Position numbers and translations under genes: made by a program | Source of the DNA: CAZMUN01 sp964569815 | GTDB lineage: Archaea; Iainarchaeota; Iainarchaeia; Iainarchaeales; GCA-2688035 | Reading direction: 5' to 3' | Length of the DNA stretch: 7,684 nt | Assembly (NCBI GenBank): GCA_964569815.1 | Contig: CAZMUN010000048.1 | Location: forward strand, 1-7,684 | Part shown: one piece after another, positions 1 to 5,862 of the stretch | Numbering within the stretch: position 1 is the stretch's first letter | Layout of the letters: each line of letters begins with the position of its first letter | Notes under the pieces: model-generated | Database searches by the model: none | Told to the model about the DNA's origin: nothing | What the model saw: the letters and a program-made list of their open reading frames with translations, nothing else

Positions 1-533
1 GCTACTCTCTGTTGCATATAGTTGTCTTTAAAAAAGCCTATTCCATGAACATATATTCCACTTTTGCCACCAGCATCCTCTTGTTCAATCCACTGAGAAA
101 ACCCAAGCTTTGTAGAGTATCTAAGCTCGTTTTGTGACCAGTTGTTAGCCCGGTCCTCATAATAATAAATCCACTTTTCTTGAGGATGATTGCTGAAATC
201 TCTTAAATAAACCTTAAACTTGTAATCATTGTCTGGGTAATACACTATTTTAAAAATGCGAACATCTGGATTTGAACCCCCCTTTGGATGTTGAGCTGTA
301 AAATAAAGCGTGTCTCCTTCATAAAAATTTCTTTCAATTGCCTCCCCATAGTGATTTTCATACCAAGTCCAACCAAGACCAAAATCCCCATGATAGCTTG
401 TAAAATTTTTATGATAATCGTAAGTTTTGTAGCCATCACTTGACCAGACTACCCTTCCAGATGCTTCAGCAGCATAAGCTGACGAAAAAAGGAGAAAAAC
501 AAAAAAAATTGAGTATAGCACAAATTTATTCAT
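1..533 (-). CDS. Secreted aromatic-rich beta protein, 3' end beyond window
   Basis: The reading frame is open from the ATG at 533 to the left edge (177 complete codons), so the C-terminus is missing. Residues 1-21 form a clear Sec signal peptide: a Lys at position 3, a hydrophobic core at about 4-17, and an Ala-Tyr-Ala site followed by Ala. The mature part is very rich in Tyr, Trp and Phe with alternating polar and hydrophobic residues, which suggests an extracytoplasmic beta-sandwich. It has two N-x-S/T sequons (N43, N131) and no cysteine in the visible part. The ATG overlaps the stop of the upstream membrane-protein gene by 8 bases, and GAGGTG lies 7 bases before the ATG, so translation is probably coupled. 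The visible part is AT-richer (about one third G+C in sampled stretches) than neighbouring genes. I do not recognise the family. Gene and export are well supported; function is unknown. Confidence 0.8.
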   Translation of the reverse strand, partial: MNKFVLYSIFFVFLLFSSAYAAEASGRVVWSSDGYKTYDYHKNFTSYHGDFGLGWTWYENHYGEAIERNFYEGDTLYFTAQHPKGGSNPDVRIFKIVYYPDNDYKFKVYLRDFSNHPQEKWIYYYEDRANNWSQNELRYSTKLGFSQWIEQEDAGGKSGIYVHGIGFFKDNYMQQRV

Positions 534-1251
534 CACAAGCCACCTCGTCAGGAGGGCATTCTGTAAGGCCCTCAGGGAGCTCTACCCCTAAGCTGTCACT
601 TTCGCAAAGGCCTGCATCACAATGAGGCATAGCACATCCTTCCTCAATGTTCTGTAATAAAGCCACTCTGGTATCATAAAGTTCTTCCAGGGCATCTGGG
701 TCAAGGACCGAGGCATCCAGTGAAGCGGTTTCTGCTTCGGCAGGATAGTCTTCAATAAAACCGGAAACCTGGTTTGAAAGAACTGTAGCTGCATTAGACA
801 AGGCCCTGAGTTTTGTGGATCCGTTGTTCAGAAGGCTTAGTGAATCGCAGGGGTCTTCTGGAACAGGGGCCTGTTCTGCTTCACTACTTTCTTTCACTGC
901 AGCATAGTAGTCAACTTCAAGCATATAGACTTCTGCAAGTTCTTTCAAAGCTTGAGATGAATCGCCGTATTTTGCTTCAGTTGCATTTGACCTGAAAGCC
1001 TGCAGCTCGGACTTAAGGTCAGAAAATGCGGTTAGGTCAAGGGATACAACTTGGTCAAGGTTTTCCAATCGGGAAAGCCTTGGTATGCCTGTTTGCTCGA
1101 ACAGGGACGCCAGTTCTTGAAATCCGCCTTCAAAGGAAGAATTTTCAGGCGAAAAGGGCGGTTGATCGCTTGGGCTCTGGAAAAAATAATAGTAGCCTGC
1201 AACCAGAGCAATGGCAGCCAAAGCCAGTATTAAGAGCGCTGTTTTAGCCAT
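526..1251 (-). CDS. Single-pass membrane protein, helical, Cys-rich C-terminal tail
   Basis: A 241-residue protein counted from the ATG at 1251. A GTG at 1260 would add three residues; I prefer the ATG because neither start has a convincing Shine-Dalgarno site and a TATA-like element at 1268-1278 suits a leaderless ATG. Residues about 4-24 are a membrane anchor with little positive charge, then a Pro/Ser-rich spacer and a long acidic, Ala/Leu/Glu-rich helical region outside the cell. Sequons occur at N37, N89 and N143. Cysteines are at 135, 206, 211, 216, 232 and 239; the last five form a cysteine-rich tail absent from the paralogue at 2949-3581. Cys135 and Cys206 have the same spacing as Cys137 and Cys208 of that protein. 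It ends in Glu-Val-Ala-Cys-Asp-Glu, and those codons carry the downstream gene's ribosome binding site. Family not recognised; an extracytoplasmic scaffold or partner of the next gene's product is an inference. Confidence 0.85.
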   Translation of the reverse strand: MAKTALLILALAAIALVAGYYYFFQSPSDQPPFSPENSSFEGGFQELASLFEQTGIPRLSRLENLDQVVSLDLTAFSDLKSELQAFRSNATEAKYGDSSQALKELAEVYMLEVDYYAAVKESSEAEQAPVPEDPCDSLSLLNNGSTKLRALSNAATVLSNQVSGFIEDYPAEAETASLDASVLDPDALEELYDTRVALLQNIEEGCAMPHCDAGLCESDSLGVELPEGLTECPPDEVACDE

Positions 1252-1260
1252 TGAAACCAC

Positions 1261-1270
1261 TTAACGTTAA
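1261..1270. repeat. 10-bp perfect palindrome TTAACGTTAA
   Basis: TTAACGTTAA is self-complementary and lies directly before the possible GTG start (1260) of the minus-strand membrane protein, next to the tandem repeat at 1274-1295. In an AT-rich intergenic stretch a 10-bp palindrome can arise by chance, so an operator role is only a possibility. Confidence 0.4.
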
Positions 1271-1273
1271 TTA

Positions 1274-1295
1274 AATACTGTTATAATACTGTTAT
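1274..1295. repeat. Perfect tandem repeat of 11 bp (AATACTGTTAT x2)
   Basis: Two exact adjacent copies, 1274-1284 and 1285-1295; on the minus strand each reads ATAACAGTATT. A degenerate third copy may start at 1308 (8 of 11 bases match, 23 bases further on). The 11-bp period is one DNA turn, so both copies face the same side of the helix. They sit between the two TATA-like elements of the minus-strand gene that begins at 1251, a position suited to a regulator binding site. The regulator is unknown. Confidence 0.6.
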
Positions 1296-1315
1296 TTTGC
1301 TTATATTAATACTTT

Positions 1316-1330
1316 CCTATATTTAAAAGC
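1316..1330 (-). promoter_or_regulatory. Probable archaeal TATA box for the 1251 gene
   Basis: On the minus strand the sequence reads GCTTTTAAATATAGG, containing the near-consensus archaeal TATA element TTTAAATA. A start about 25 bases downstream would be near 1297 and leave a leader of some 45 bases containing the 11-bp tandem repeat. A second TATA-like element (GTATTTAATTA, 1268-1278) lies at the right distance for a leaderless message beginning at 1251. I cannot tell which is used. Confidence 0.5.
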
Positions 1331-1335
1331 TGCTG

Positions 1336-1341
1336 AAAAAA
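1336..1341 (-). terminator. Oligo-T terminator after the 536-aa protein gene
   Basis: On the minus strand a run of six T follows the TAA stop (1346-1348) by only four bases. Archaeal RNA polymerase can stop at oligo-T tracts without a hairpin, and the next gene has its own TATA-like box just downstream, so transcription of the two halves of the surface cluster may be separated here. Confidence 0.4.
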
Positions 1342-1345
1342 TAGG

Positions 1346-2956
1346 TTATCTGCGAAAAACGCTTTCAGCAAAGCTTTGGTCTATTTTGGCAAGGCATTCA
1401 AGGACAGAATAGCACTTTTGGGCAAAAAGCCTTTGAACTTTTTCAGACGGCCAGTCTTTTTCTTCTGAATTTTTTTCTATTTTTATTTTTATAGTGATGT
1501 CAAGGCCAGATTTTGCTCCCGCAAAAGAAGACAACTCGGAAGAAGAAGAAATCTTGTGTTCGCCAAAACCAATTTTTTCCTTGCCTGAAACAGGTTTAAG
1601 CAAGCCAACCTCTTTTCCGTCAGCAAAAAGCTTTGCTTCAAAGAAGTCTCCCACTGTAAGAAAGCTGACTAAAAGAAGCCCGTTTCCAAACTGTTCCAAA
1701 TCAAGTTTCTCGGATTCGAGCCATTCTTTGGTTCCGGCAAAAACGGATTTTATGGCAACCTCTTTCACAAAAGTGTCGGCTTCAAGAACGTCAAAAACGG
1801 CTCTCAGCTGGCCGGTGGGGGTTTCGGCTGAAACAATGTAGCTCTTGTTCTTTTCCAGACTGTCTTTATTGAAAGAAATTTTGAACTGGCTTTCTTTGCC
1901 TGCTTCTATTGGAAGGGAATCGGTGAAAGAGAGAGTGAAAGGCACCTCGCTGCCTGTTTCAAATTCCTTTACCGAAACAGCGTTCTTTTCAAGGGCAAGG
2001 TTTTGAAGCAGAAAAATTTTTGCATCCAAAGAAACCGTGCTCTGGTCCAGGTAAAGTGTTTTGGGCTCAAGGGAAAGGTATGGCTCGCCTGCAATTCCTT
2101 CTCTTAAATTTGCTTCAGCAATGTCTGATTCAGCCAAAACAAGGTTTTCCTTGTCAAAGGCAACCAGCCTGAAAAAATAGGTTTTTTCCGGCTCAAGGTT
2201 TTCAACCGTAAACGATTCCGCGCCCAAAAAAGGCACCCATTCCTGGGAAGCTTTTTTCACATACTCGAGTTCAAGATCTGCCTTGTTCTGCGAATAAAAA
2301 ACTCGAAGGTATTCAAGGTTTGCGTTTTCATATTTTTTCCAGCCAAGCAAAACGCTTGTCTTGCCAGGCACTGCAGTAAAGTTTTCAATTTTTTGTACAA
2401 GGCCTTTTTCTCTTCTTTCGGTGGTGTTGGCTGCAGCAGAAGCAGCCTTGCTTGCCTGCTTGGCCCTTTCCCTCAACTCTTCTGCGGAAAGCTCTCTTGT
2501 TTCAATCTTCTGGCCTTGTGAAGGGCCTTCCTCAGGAATCTCAATGGTTTTTGGAAAAGACTCATCAAATTTTACGCCGGAAGAATCCAACACGTCGATT
2601 TTGTAAAAGTACTTTGGCTTAAGGCCTTTTAGCTCTTCGGCCTTAACTTCTTTTTTTAGACGTTGGCTTACCATAGCAGCATATGCTTCCACGTAGGCCT
2701 GCCGGTCAATTGTTTCATCAGTGAAGGAAAGCTCTTCAGTTTTTCCCAAGGAACGGAAAGAATTTTCCACAAAGAACGCCTTTCTCATAACCTCATAGCT
2801 AGCTGCGTTATCGCCATATTTGTTCCAGGCCAAGGAAACATTTTCTTCGCCAAAGGAAAGTTTGAAGCTCTCGCTGAAATTTTCCCTGGCTTCCTGTGCA
2901 AAACAGGCCGACACTAAAAACAACAAAACCAAAAAGGGCAGAACAGGTTTAGGCAT
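1346..2956 (-). CDS. Secreted or lipid-anchored protein with FN3-like domains
   Basis: A 536-residue exported protein. The frame is open to an ATG at 2998, but the ATG at 2956 is favoured: AGGAGGTG ends 7 bases before it, the signal sequence then starts at residue 1, and the overlap with the upstream stop is 8 bases. Residues 1-20 are a signal peptide; Val15-Ser-Ala-Cys18 resembles a lipobox, while Ala-Cys-Phe-Ala20 before Gln21 could be a signal peptidase I site. Residues about 28-140 and 188-285 look like fibronectin-III-type repeats (Val-x-Leu-x-Trp-x-x-Tyr, then a Tyr-Phe-Phe-x-Leu-type strand). They are joined by a charged helical linker at 150-186. Residues 292-392 look like an Ig-like domain, followed by another beta region. 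The C-terminus is a helix with Cys515 and Cys521. Sequons include N26, N39, N177, N192 and N370. Probable surface protein; binding or adhesion is an inference from the fold type. Confidence 0.88.
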   Translation of the reverse strand: MPKPVLPFLVLLFLVSACFAQEARENFSESFKLSFGEENVSLAWNKYGDNAASYEVMRKAFFVENSFRSLGKTEELSFTDETIDRQAYVEAYAAMVSQRLKKEVKAEELKGLKPKYFYKIDVLDSSGVKFDESFPKTIEIPEEGPSQGQKIETRELSAEELRERAKQASKAASAAANTTERREKGLVQKIENFTAVPGKTSVLLGWKKYENANLEYLRVFYSQNKADLELEYVKKASQEWVPFLGAESFTVENLEPEKTYFFRLVAFDKENLVLAESDIAEANLREGIAGEPYLSLEPKTLYLDQSTVSLDAKIFLLQNLALEKNAVSVKEFETGSEVPFTLSFTDSLPIEAGKESQFKISFNKDSLEKNKSYIVSAETPTGQLRAVFDVLEADTFVKEVAIKSVFAGTKEWLESEKLDLEQFGNGLLLVSFLTVGDFFEAKLFADGKEVGLLKPVSGKEKIGFGEHKISSSSELSSFAGAKSGLDITIKIKIEKNSEEKDWPSEKVQRLFAQKCYSVLECLAKIDQSFAESVFRR

Positions 2957-3581
2957 TGCAGGCCACCTCCTGCTCTTCAAGAATCGCAAGGCTTTCAAAA
3001 TAGTTTATTCCGATTTCCTCAACTTGTGGGGATATGTCTTCAACCGGGAAATAGGCTGCCTGTTTTGAAAACTCTGTGTTGTACTCGTTAATAAGCGAAG
3101 ACAAGTCTAGGGCCACAGAATATGTTTCGCCCAGAAAGGAAACCAGGTCTCTCATTGAAGGCAGTGAATTGCAGAAAAGCTGGCCCTGGCCCAGGTTTTT
3201 GTAATCAATTTCATCAGCCTTGGAGTCAAGCTCTCTTGATATAAGCTCTAACTCGATTTTTTTTTCAAAGATTGCCAATAGAAGGATTGAAGCCTGCTGT
3301 TCAGCACTCTCTTCTAGCCCTGCAACCTCTGATTTTTTTTCAGAAAAGCCTTCCTTTAGCGAAAGCAGGCTTGCCTCATCTGTTTCCGCAAGATTTGAAA
3401 GAGCAGTGTTTTTGTTGACAGCAAGCTCAACTGCGTGCAGAACAGTATCGTTAAAAACCGAGCCCTGGCTTTTTTGAGGCGCGTTCCAAAAAACGAGTGC
3501 CAGAACTGCTATTAAGGCAAGTGACAAAATAACTATAATTGCAAAAAGGTTTCTCCAGCGCTTATCCAAAAAAAACACCAT
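2949..3581 (-). CDS. Single-pass membrane protein, helical, first of surface cluster
   Basis: A 210-residue protein starting at an ATG (3581). A short basic N-terminus (Lys7, Arg8, Arg10) precedes a membrane segment at about 12-32. The rest is probably outside the cell and mainly helical, with a Glu/Lys/Ser-rich stretch at 66-125 that could form a coiled coil. Cys137 and Cys208 are the only cysteines and may form a disulfide. A sequon is present at N44. The spacing from Cys137 to Cys208 equals that of Cys135 to Cys206 in the product of 526-1251. Both proteins share Cys-x-Ser-Leu at the first cysteine and the ending Glu-Val-Ala-Cys-x-x, so they are probably distant paralogues. Its last codons contain AGGAGGTG, the ribosome binding site for the secreted protein that starts 8 bases before its stop ends. 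Family and function not recognised. Confidence 0.85.
   Translation of the reverse strand: MVFFLDKRWRNLFAIIVILSLALIAVLALVFWNAPQKSQGSVFNDTVLHAVELAVNKNTALSNLAETDEASLLSLKEGFSEKKSEVAGLEESAEQQASILLLAIFEKKIELELISRELDSKADEIDYKNLGQGQLFCNSLPSMRDLVSFLGETYSVALDLSSLINEYNTEFSKQAAYFPVEDISPQVEEIGINYFESLAILEEQEVACNA
2964..2971 (-). promoter_or_regulatory. Shine-Dalgarno AGGAGGTG for the 2956 start
   Basis: On the minus strand AGGAGGTG lies inside the last codons (Gln-Glu-Val) of the 210-aa protein, 7 bases before the ATG at 2956. It decides the start of the secreted protein against the upstream in-frame ATG at 2998. The equivalent site for the gene starting at 533 is GAGGTG at 541-546, also 7 bases before its ATG and also inside Glu-Val codons. 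Confidence 0.8.
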
Positions 3582-3665
3582 CCTTAATGTAAATAATGCG
3601 GACTTTTCAGTATATTAGCTTTCGCTTTTTAAGTTTTTGCCAGTTCTATTATTTTGGTGGAGTTT
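3582..3665. promoter_or_regulatory. Divergent promoter region, surface cluster / reductase operon
   Basis: About 80 bases separate the outward-facing genes. For the minus strand, CTAATATAC (3610-3618) with a purine-rich GCGAAAG just upstream resembles a TATA box plus BRE; transcription would begin near 3588, giving a leader of only a few bases before the ATG at 3581. For the plus strand, GCTTTTTAAG (3624-3633) resembles a TATA box and predicts a start near 3655. The same ten bases recur before the gene at 6671. The two boxes are about 15 bases apart, so the two polymerases probably cannot assemble at once. Positions of transcription starts are inferred from spacing only. Confidence 0.55.
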
Positions 3666-4592
3666 GTGGGAGAAGCGGTTGATGTTGCAATAGTGGGTGC
3701 GGGAGCATCTGGTGTTACCGCAGCACTTTATGCAAAGCGCAAGGCCCTTTCAGTAAAGCTTTTTGAGGCAGAAGCCTTGGGCGGGCAGACGGCAGAAGCA
3801 GTCTTTGTTGAAAACTATCCGGGCATAAAGGGAATAAAGGGCTTTGAGCTCATGGAAAAAATGCGCGAACACTTGAAAAAATTCGGCGTGGAGCCGGAAG
3901 AGGCAGCAGAAGTGACAGGAGTAAAGAGCACAAGCCAAGGGTTTGAGCTGGATGTTAATAACGGAGAGGAAAAAGTTCAGGCAAGGTCTGTAATCATCTG
4001 CACCGGCAGCAAGTACAGAATGCTCAATGTTCCGGGAGAAAAGGAATTGTATGGAAAAGGGCTAAGCTATTGCGTTACGTGCGACGGCCCTTCCCTTAAA
4101 GGAAAGCCTGTTGCAGTTGTGGGGGCAGGAAATTCGGGGGCAACTGCCGCGCTTTTTTTGGCGGAAATCTGCCCAAAGGTTTTTTTGATAGAGTTTTTGG
4201 AAAAGCCGGCGTTCGACAAAGTCTACAAAAGCGCTTTGGAAAAGGCTGGCGTGGAACTTGTTTTGAACACCGAGGTAAAGGAAATTTTGGGAAAAGGCAA
4301 AGTTGAAGGCCTCAGGATTAAAGACAGGGGCAGTGGAGAGGAAAAAAAGATTGAAGTGGAAGGAGTCATGGTTTACATCGGCATGCAGCCAAAAAACGCT
4401 TTGGCAAAAAAGCTTGGATTGAAGCTTGACAAAAAAGGCTACGTAAAAGCAGGTGAAGGGAATGCCACAAGCAAGAAAGGGATTTTTGCGGCAGGAGACA
4501 TTACAGGCGAATTGGCGCAGATTGTTGTTGCAGCCGGCTCCGGGGCAGTTGCTGCAACCTCAGTGTTTGACTACTTGAAGGGGCTGAAGTGA
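3666..4592 (+). CDS. trxB: Thioredoxin reductase-like flavoprotein
   Basis: A 308-residue FAD-dependent pyridine nucleotide-disulfide oxidoreductase of the low-molecular-weight thioredoxin reductase type; the family passes electrons through FAD and a Cys pair to thioredoxin-like proteins in the cytoplasm. Seen: FAD-binding Gly-Ala-Gly-Ala-Ser-Gly at 11-16, the redox pair Cys136-Val-Thr-Cys139 followed by Asp-Gly, a second Rossmann motif Gly-Ala-Gly-Asn-Ser-Gly at 153-158, and the C-terminal FAD motif Ala-Ala-Gly-Asp at 275-278. The His-Arg-Arg-x-x-x-Arg motif that binds the NADPH phosphate in typical members is missing: strand two ends Phe-Leu-Ile-Glu176. NADH or another electron donor is therefore possible. 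The GTG at 3666 is chosen because GGTGGAG lies just before it; in-frame TTG 3654 and GTG 3657 would fit a leaderless message. First gene of an operon with the methyltransferase and phosphatase. Confidence 0.92.
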   Translation: MGEAVDVAIVGAGASGVTAALYAKRKALSVKLFEAEALGGQTAEAVFVENYPGIKGIKGFELMEKMREHLKKFGVEPEEAAEVTGVKSTSQGFELDVNNGEEKVQARSVIICTGSKYRMLNVPGEKELYGKGLSYCVTCDGPSLKGKPVAVVGAGNSGATAALFLAEICPKVFLIEFLEKPAFDKVYKSALEKAGVELVLNTEVKEILGKGKVEGLRIKDRGSGEEKKIEVEGVMVYIGMQPKNALAKKLGLKLDKKGYVKAGEGNATSKKGIFAAGDITGELAQIVVAAGSGAVAATSVFDYLKGLK

Positions 4593-4598
4593 GGAAAA

Positions 4599-5246
4599 AT
4601 GCCTAGGCTGAACGACCAGGGCTTTTACTATGGAAGCATTAGCGGAAGGCTGATGGGAAACAAGGCAAGAGAGCACCTTATTTTAAAAGAGCTTGAAGGC
4701 CTTGGAAAAAAAGACAGGTTTTTGGAAGTGGGCTGCGCCCAAGGGCATTTTGAAAAGCAGGCCTGCAAAAGAACAGCAAAGGTTTTTGGCGCAGACTGCG
4801 ACAAGGATTTTTTGGAAAAGGCAAAAAAGAACTGCAAAAAGGCTGCATTTGTTGAAATCAATGCTGAAAGGCTTCCATTCAAGGCAAACAGCTTTGACTT
4901 TGTTTTGTGCACGGAAGTTTTGGAGCATGTTCCGGACTGGAAGAAGGCTTTCAGGGAGCTTCAAAGGGTTTCAAAAAAGAAGATTTTGGTGACGGTTCCA
5001 CTGGAAAAGGGCTATTTTTGGAGAACTGTAAGCAGGTACTCGGCAATGGGAAAGCGCGGGCATTTGCATGCACTGGACAGCTCAGACCTCTTGCAAGAAA
5101 AGGGAAAGCAGTGGGGTGTTTCAAAATACGAGCTAGTGGCAACGCCGAGCAGAAAAATAAACAGGTTTATAAAAAACAGGTTTGGGGAAAGGCTTGCAAT
5201 GTATGCAATGATGGTTTTTGAAAAAAAGGGAAAGGAAAAGGAATGA
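4599..5246 (+). CDS. Class I SAM-dependent methyltransferase
   Basis: A 215-residue protein with the Rossmann-type methyltransferase fold (Methyltransf_11-like). Motif I, Leu-Glu-Val-Gly-Cys-Ala-Gln-Gly, is at 42-49 and binds S-adenosylmethionine; acidic residues Asp66 and Asp68 follow strand two. The characteristic stretch at 92-111 runs from Leu-Pro-Phe through Phe-Asp-Phe-Val-Leu-Cys to Glu-Val-Leu-Glu-His. The basic, aromatic C-terminal part (about 136-205) probably binds the substrate, which cannot be named. The ATG follows the reductase stop by 6 bases with GTGAGG four bases before it, and the stop overlaps the next start as ATGA. The three genes are therefore very likely one transcript. 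Length is normal for a minimal family member. Confidence 0.88.
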   Translation: MPRLNDQGFYYGSISGRLMGNKAREHLILKELEGLGKKDRFLEVGCAQGHFEKQACKRTAKVFGADCDKDFLEKAKKNCKKAAFVEINAERLPFKANSFDFVLCTEVLEHVPDWKKAFRELQRVSKKKILVTVPLEKGYFWRTVSRYSAMGKRGHLHALDSSDLLQEKGKQWGVSKYELVATPSRKINRFIKNRFGERLAMYAMMVFEKKGKEKE

Positions 5247-5809
5247 AGCTTTTTTTGGTAAGGCACGGCCAGACAGAGGAAAACGAAAAAGGCCTTGTGC
5301 AAGGCCACTTGCCGGGAACACTGTCAGGGAAGGGAAAAAAGCAGGCAAAAAAGCTGGCTTTGAGGCTGAAGGACAAAAAAATAGATGCAATCTATTCAAG
5401 CGATTTGGCAAGAGCATTGGATACTGCAAAAGAGATAGCAAAATACCATAAGCTGAAAGTCAAGCCAGTTAAAGCCATTAGAGAAAGGGACATGGGAAAA
5501 TTCGTTGGAAAGAAAATGGACCGCGTTGACCTTGCAAGAATGCCAGACCATGTTGAAACAAGGAAAAGCATGCGGTCCCGAGCAAAAAGGTTCCTTGAAA
5601 AGGTTTACAAAAAAAGCCCAAAGGGCACGGTTTTGTTTGTAGGCCATGCAGGAATAAACAAGGCCCTAATGACAGTGATACTTGACAGGCCCGCAGCCTA
5701 CATGGGAAAAATAGGCTACCCAAAAAACACGGCCCTGAACCTTTTTGAAATAAGGCCAAAAAAAGGCAACATAGTGCACCTTGTCGGATGCACAAAGCAC
5801 CTGGACTAA
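5243..5809 (+). CDS. Histidine phosphatase (phosphoglycerate mutase-like)
   Basis: A 188-residue member of the histidine phosphatase superfamily, branch 1. Seen: the catalytic Leu-Val-Arg7-His8-Gly near the N-terminus, where His8 would carry the phosphate; Arg57 in Ser-Ser-Asp-Leu-Ala-Arg-Ala; Glu81 in Glu-Arg-Asp-Met-Gly; and His135 in Val-Gly-His-Ala-Gly. These match the usual Arg-His, Arg, Glu, His active site. The short length without the extra segments of dPGM-type glycolytic mutases points to a broad or specialised phosphatase (for example sugar-phosphate, nucleotide or cofactor precursor) rather than a glycolytic mutase, but the substrate is unknown. The ATG overlaps the methyltransferase stop by four bases (ATGA), behind a purine-rich AAAGGAAAAGG leader. 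No clear terminator follows; the next promoter begins about 10 bases after the stop. Confidence 0.9.
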   Translation: MKLFLVRHGQTEENEKGLVQGHLPGTLSGKGKKQAKKLALRLKDKKIDAIYSSDLARALDTAKEIAKYHKLKVKPVKAIRERDMGKFVGKKMDRVDLARMPDHVETRKSMRSRAKRFLEKVYKKSPKGTVLFVGHAGINKALMTVILDRPAAYMGKIGYPKNTALNLFEIRPKKGNIVHLVGCTKHLD

Positions 5810-5817
5810 AAAGAAAA

Positions 5818-5853
5818 GCTATTTATATAACATATTATATAACAAGTTATATA
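5818..5853 (+). promoter_or_regulatory. Promoter with three TATATAAC boxes, probable operator
   Basis: GCTATTTATATAAC (5818-5831) is a good archaeal TATA element; a start near 5850 would leave a leader of about 16 bases containing GGAGG. TATATAAC occurs at 5824-5831 and 5836-5843 as direct repeats 12 bases apart, extended to ten identical bases (TTATATAACA). Its reverse complement GTTATATA occurs at 5846-5853. The second and third copies form the perfect inverted repeat TATATAACAAGTTATATA. The array covers the TATA box and the predicted start, as expected for a repressor site, and the gene that follows encodes a ribbon-helix-helix protein, a class that binds such short repeats. Self-repression is an inference. 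Confidence 0.6.
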
Positions 5854-5857
5854 CTCT

Positions 5858-5862
5858 GGAGG
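5858..5862 (+). promoter_or_regulatory. Shine-Dalgarno GGAGG, close to the 5866 start
   Basis: GGAGG ends three bases before the ATG at 5866, a tight spacing; an in-frame TTG at 5872 would lie 9 bases away. It argues against the upstream in-frame ATG at 5788, which lies inside the phosphatase gene. Confidence 0.55.

Noticed and set aside
1274..1295. Tandem repeat as a CRISPR or mobile-element end
   Set aside because: Only two adjacent 11-bp copies without spacers, no cas or transposase gene, and a position within a promoter.
1494..1841. Plus-strand open frame opposite the exported protein gene, and similar frames at 440-625, 2361-2606, 3220-3477
   Set aside because: They are antisense to genes with clear signal peptides and domains, have Ser/Phe-rich shadow composition and no ribosome binding site.
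2957..2998. Upstream ATG at 2998 as start of the 536-aa exported protein
   Set aside because: It would place 14 charged residues before the signal peptide and overlap the upstream gene by 50 bases, while the ATG at 2956 has a near-perfect Shine-Dalgarno site at 7 bases and matches the other module junction.
2949..3581. Type IV pilin or archaellin identity for the anchored helical proteins
   Set aside because: No class III signal-peptidase site (basic residue plus Gly/Ala before the hydrophobic stretch with Glu at +5) is visible, and the hydrophobic segment is followed by an acidic helical region rather than a pilin-like head.
4628..5795. Minus-strand open frames opposite the methyltransferase and phosphatase genes
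   Set aside because: Rich in Phe, Leu, Cys and Ser as expected from the complement of Lys/Glu codons; the plus-strand genes carry complete catalytic motifs.
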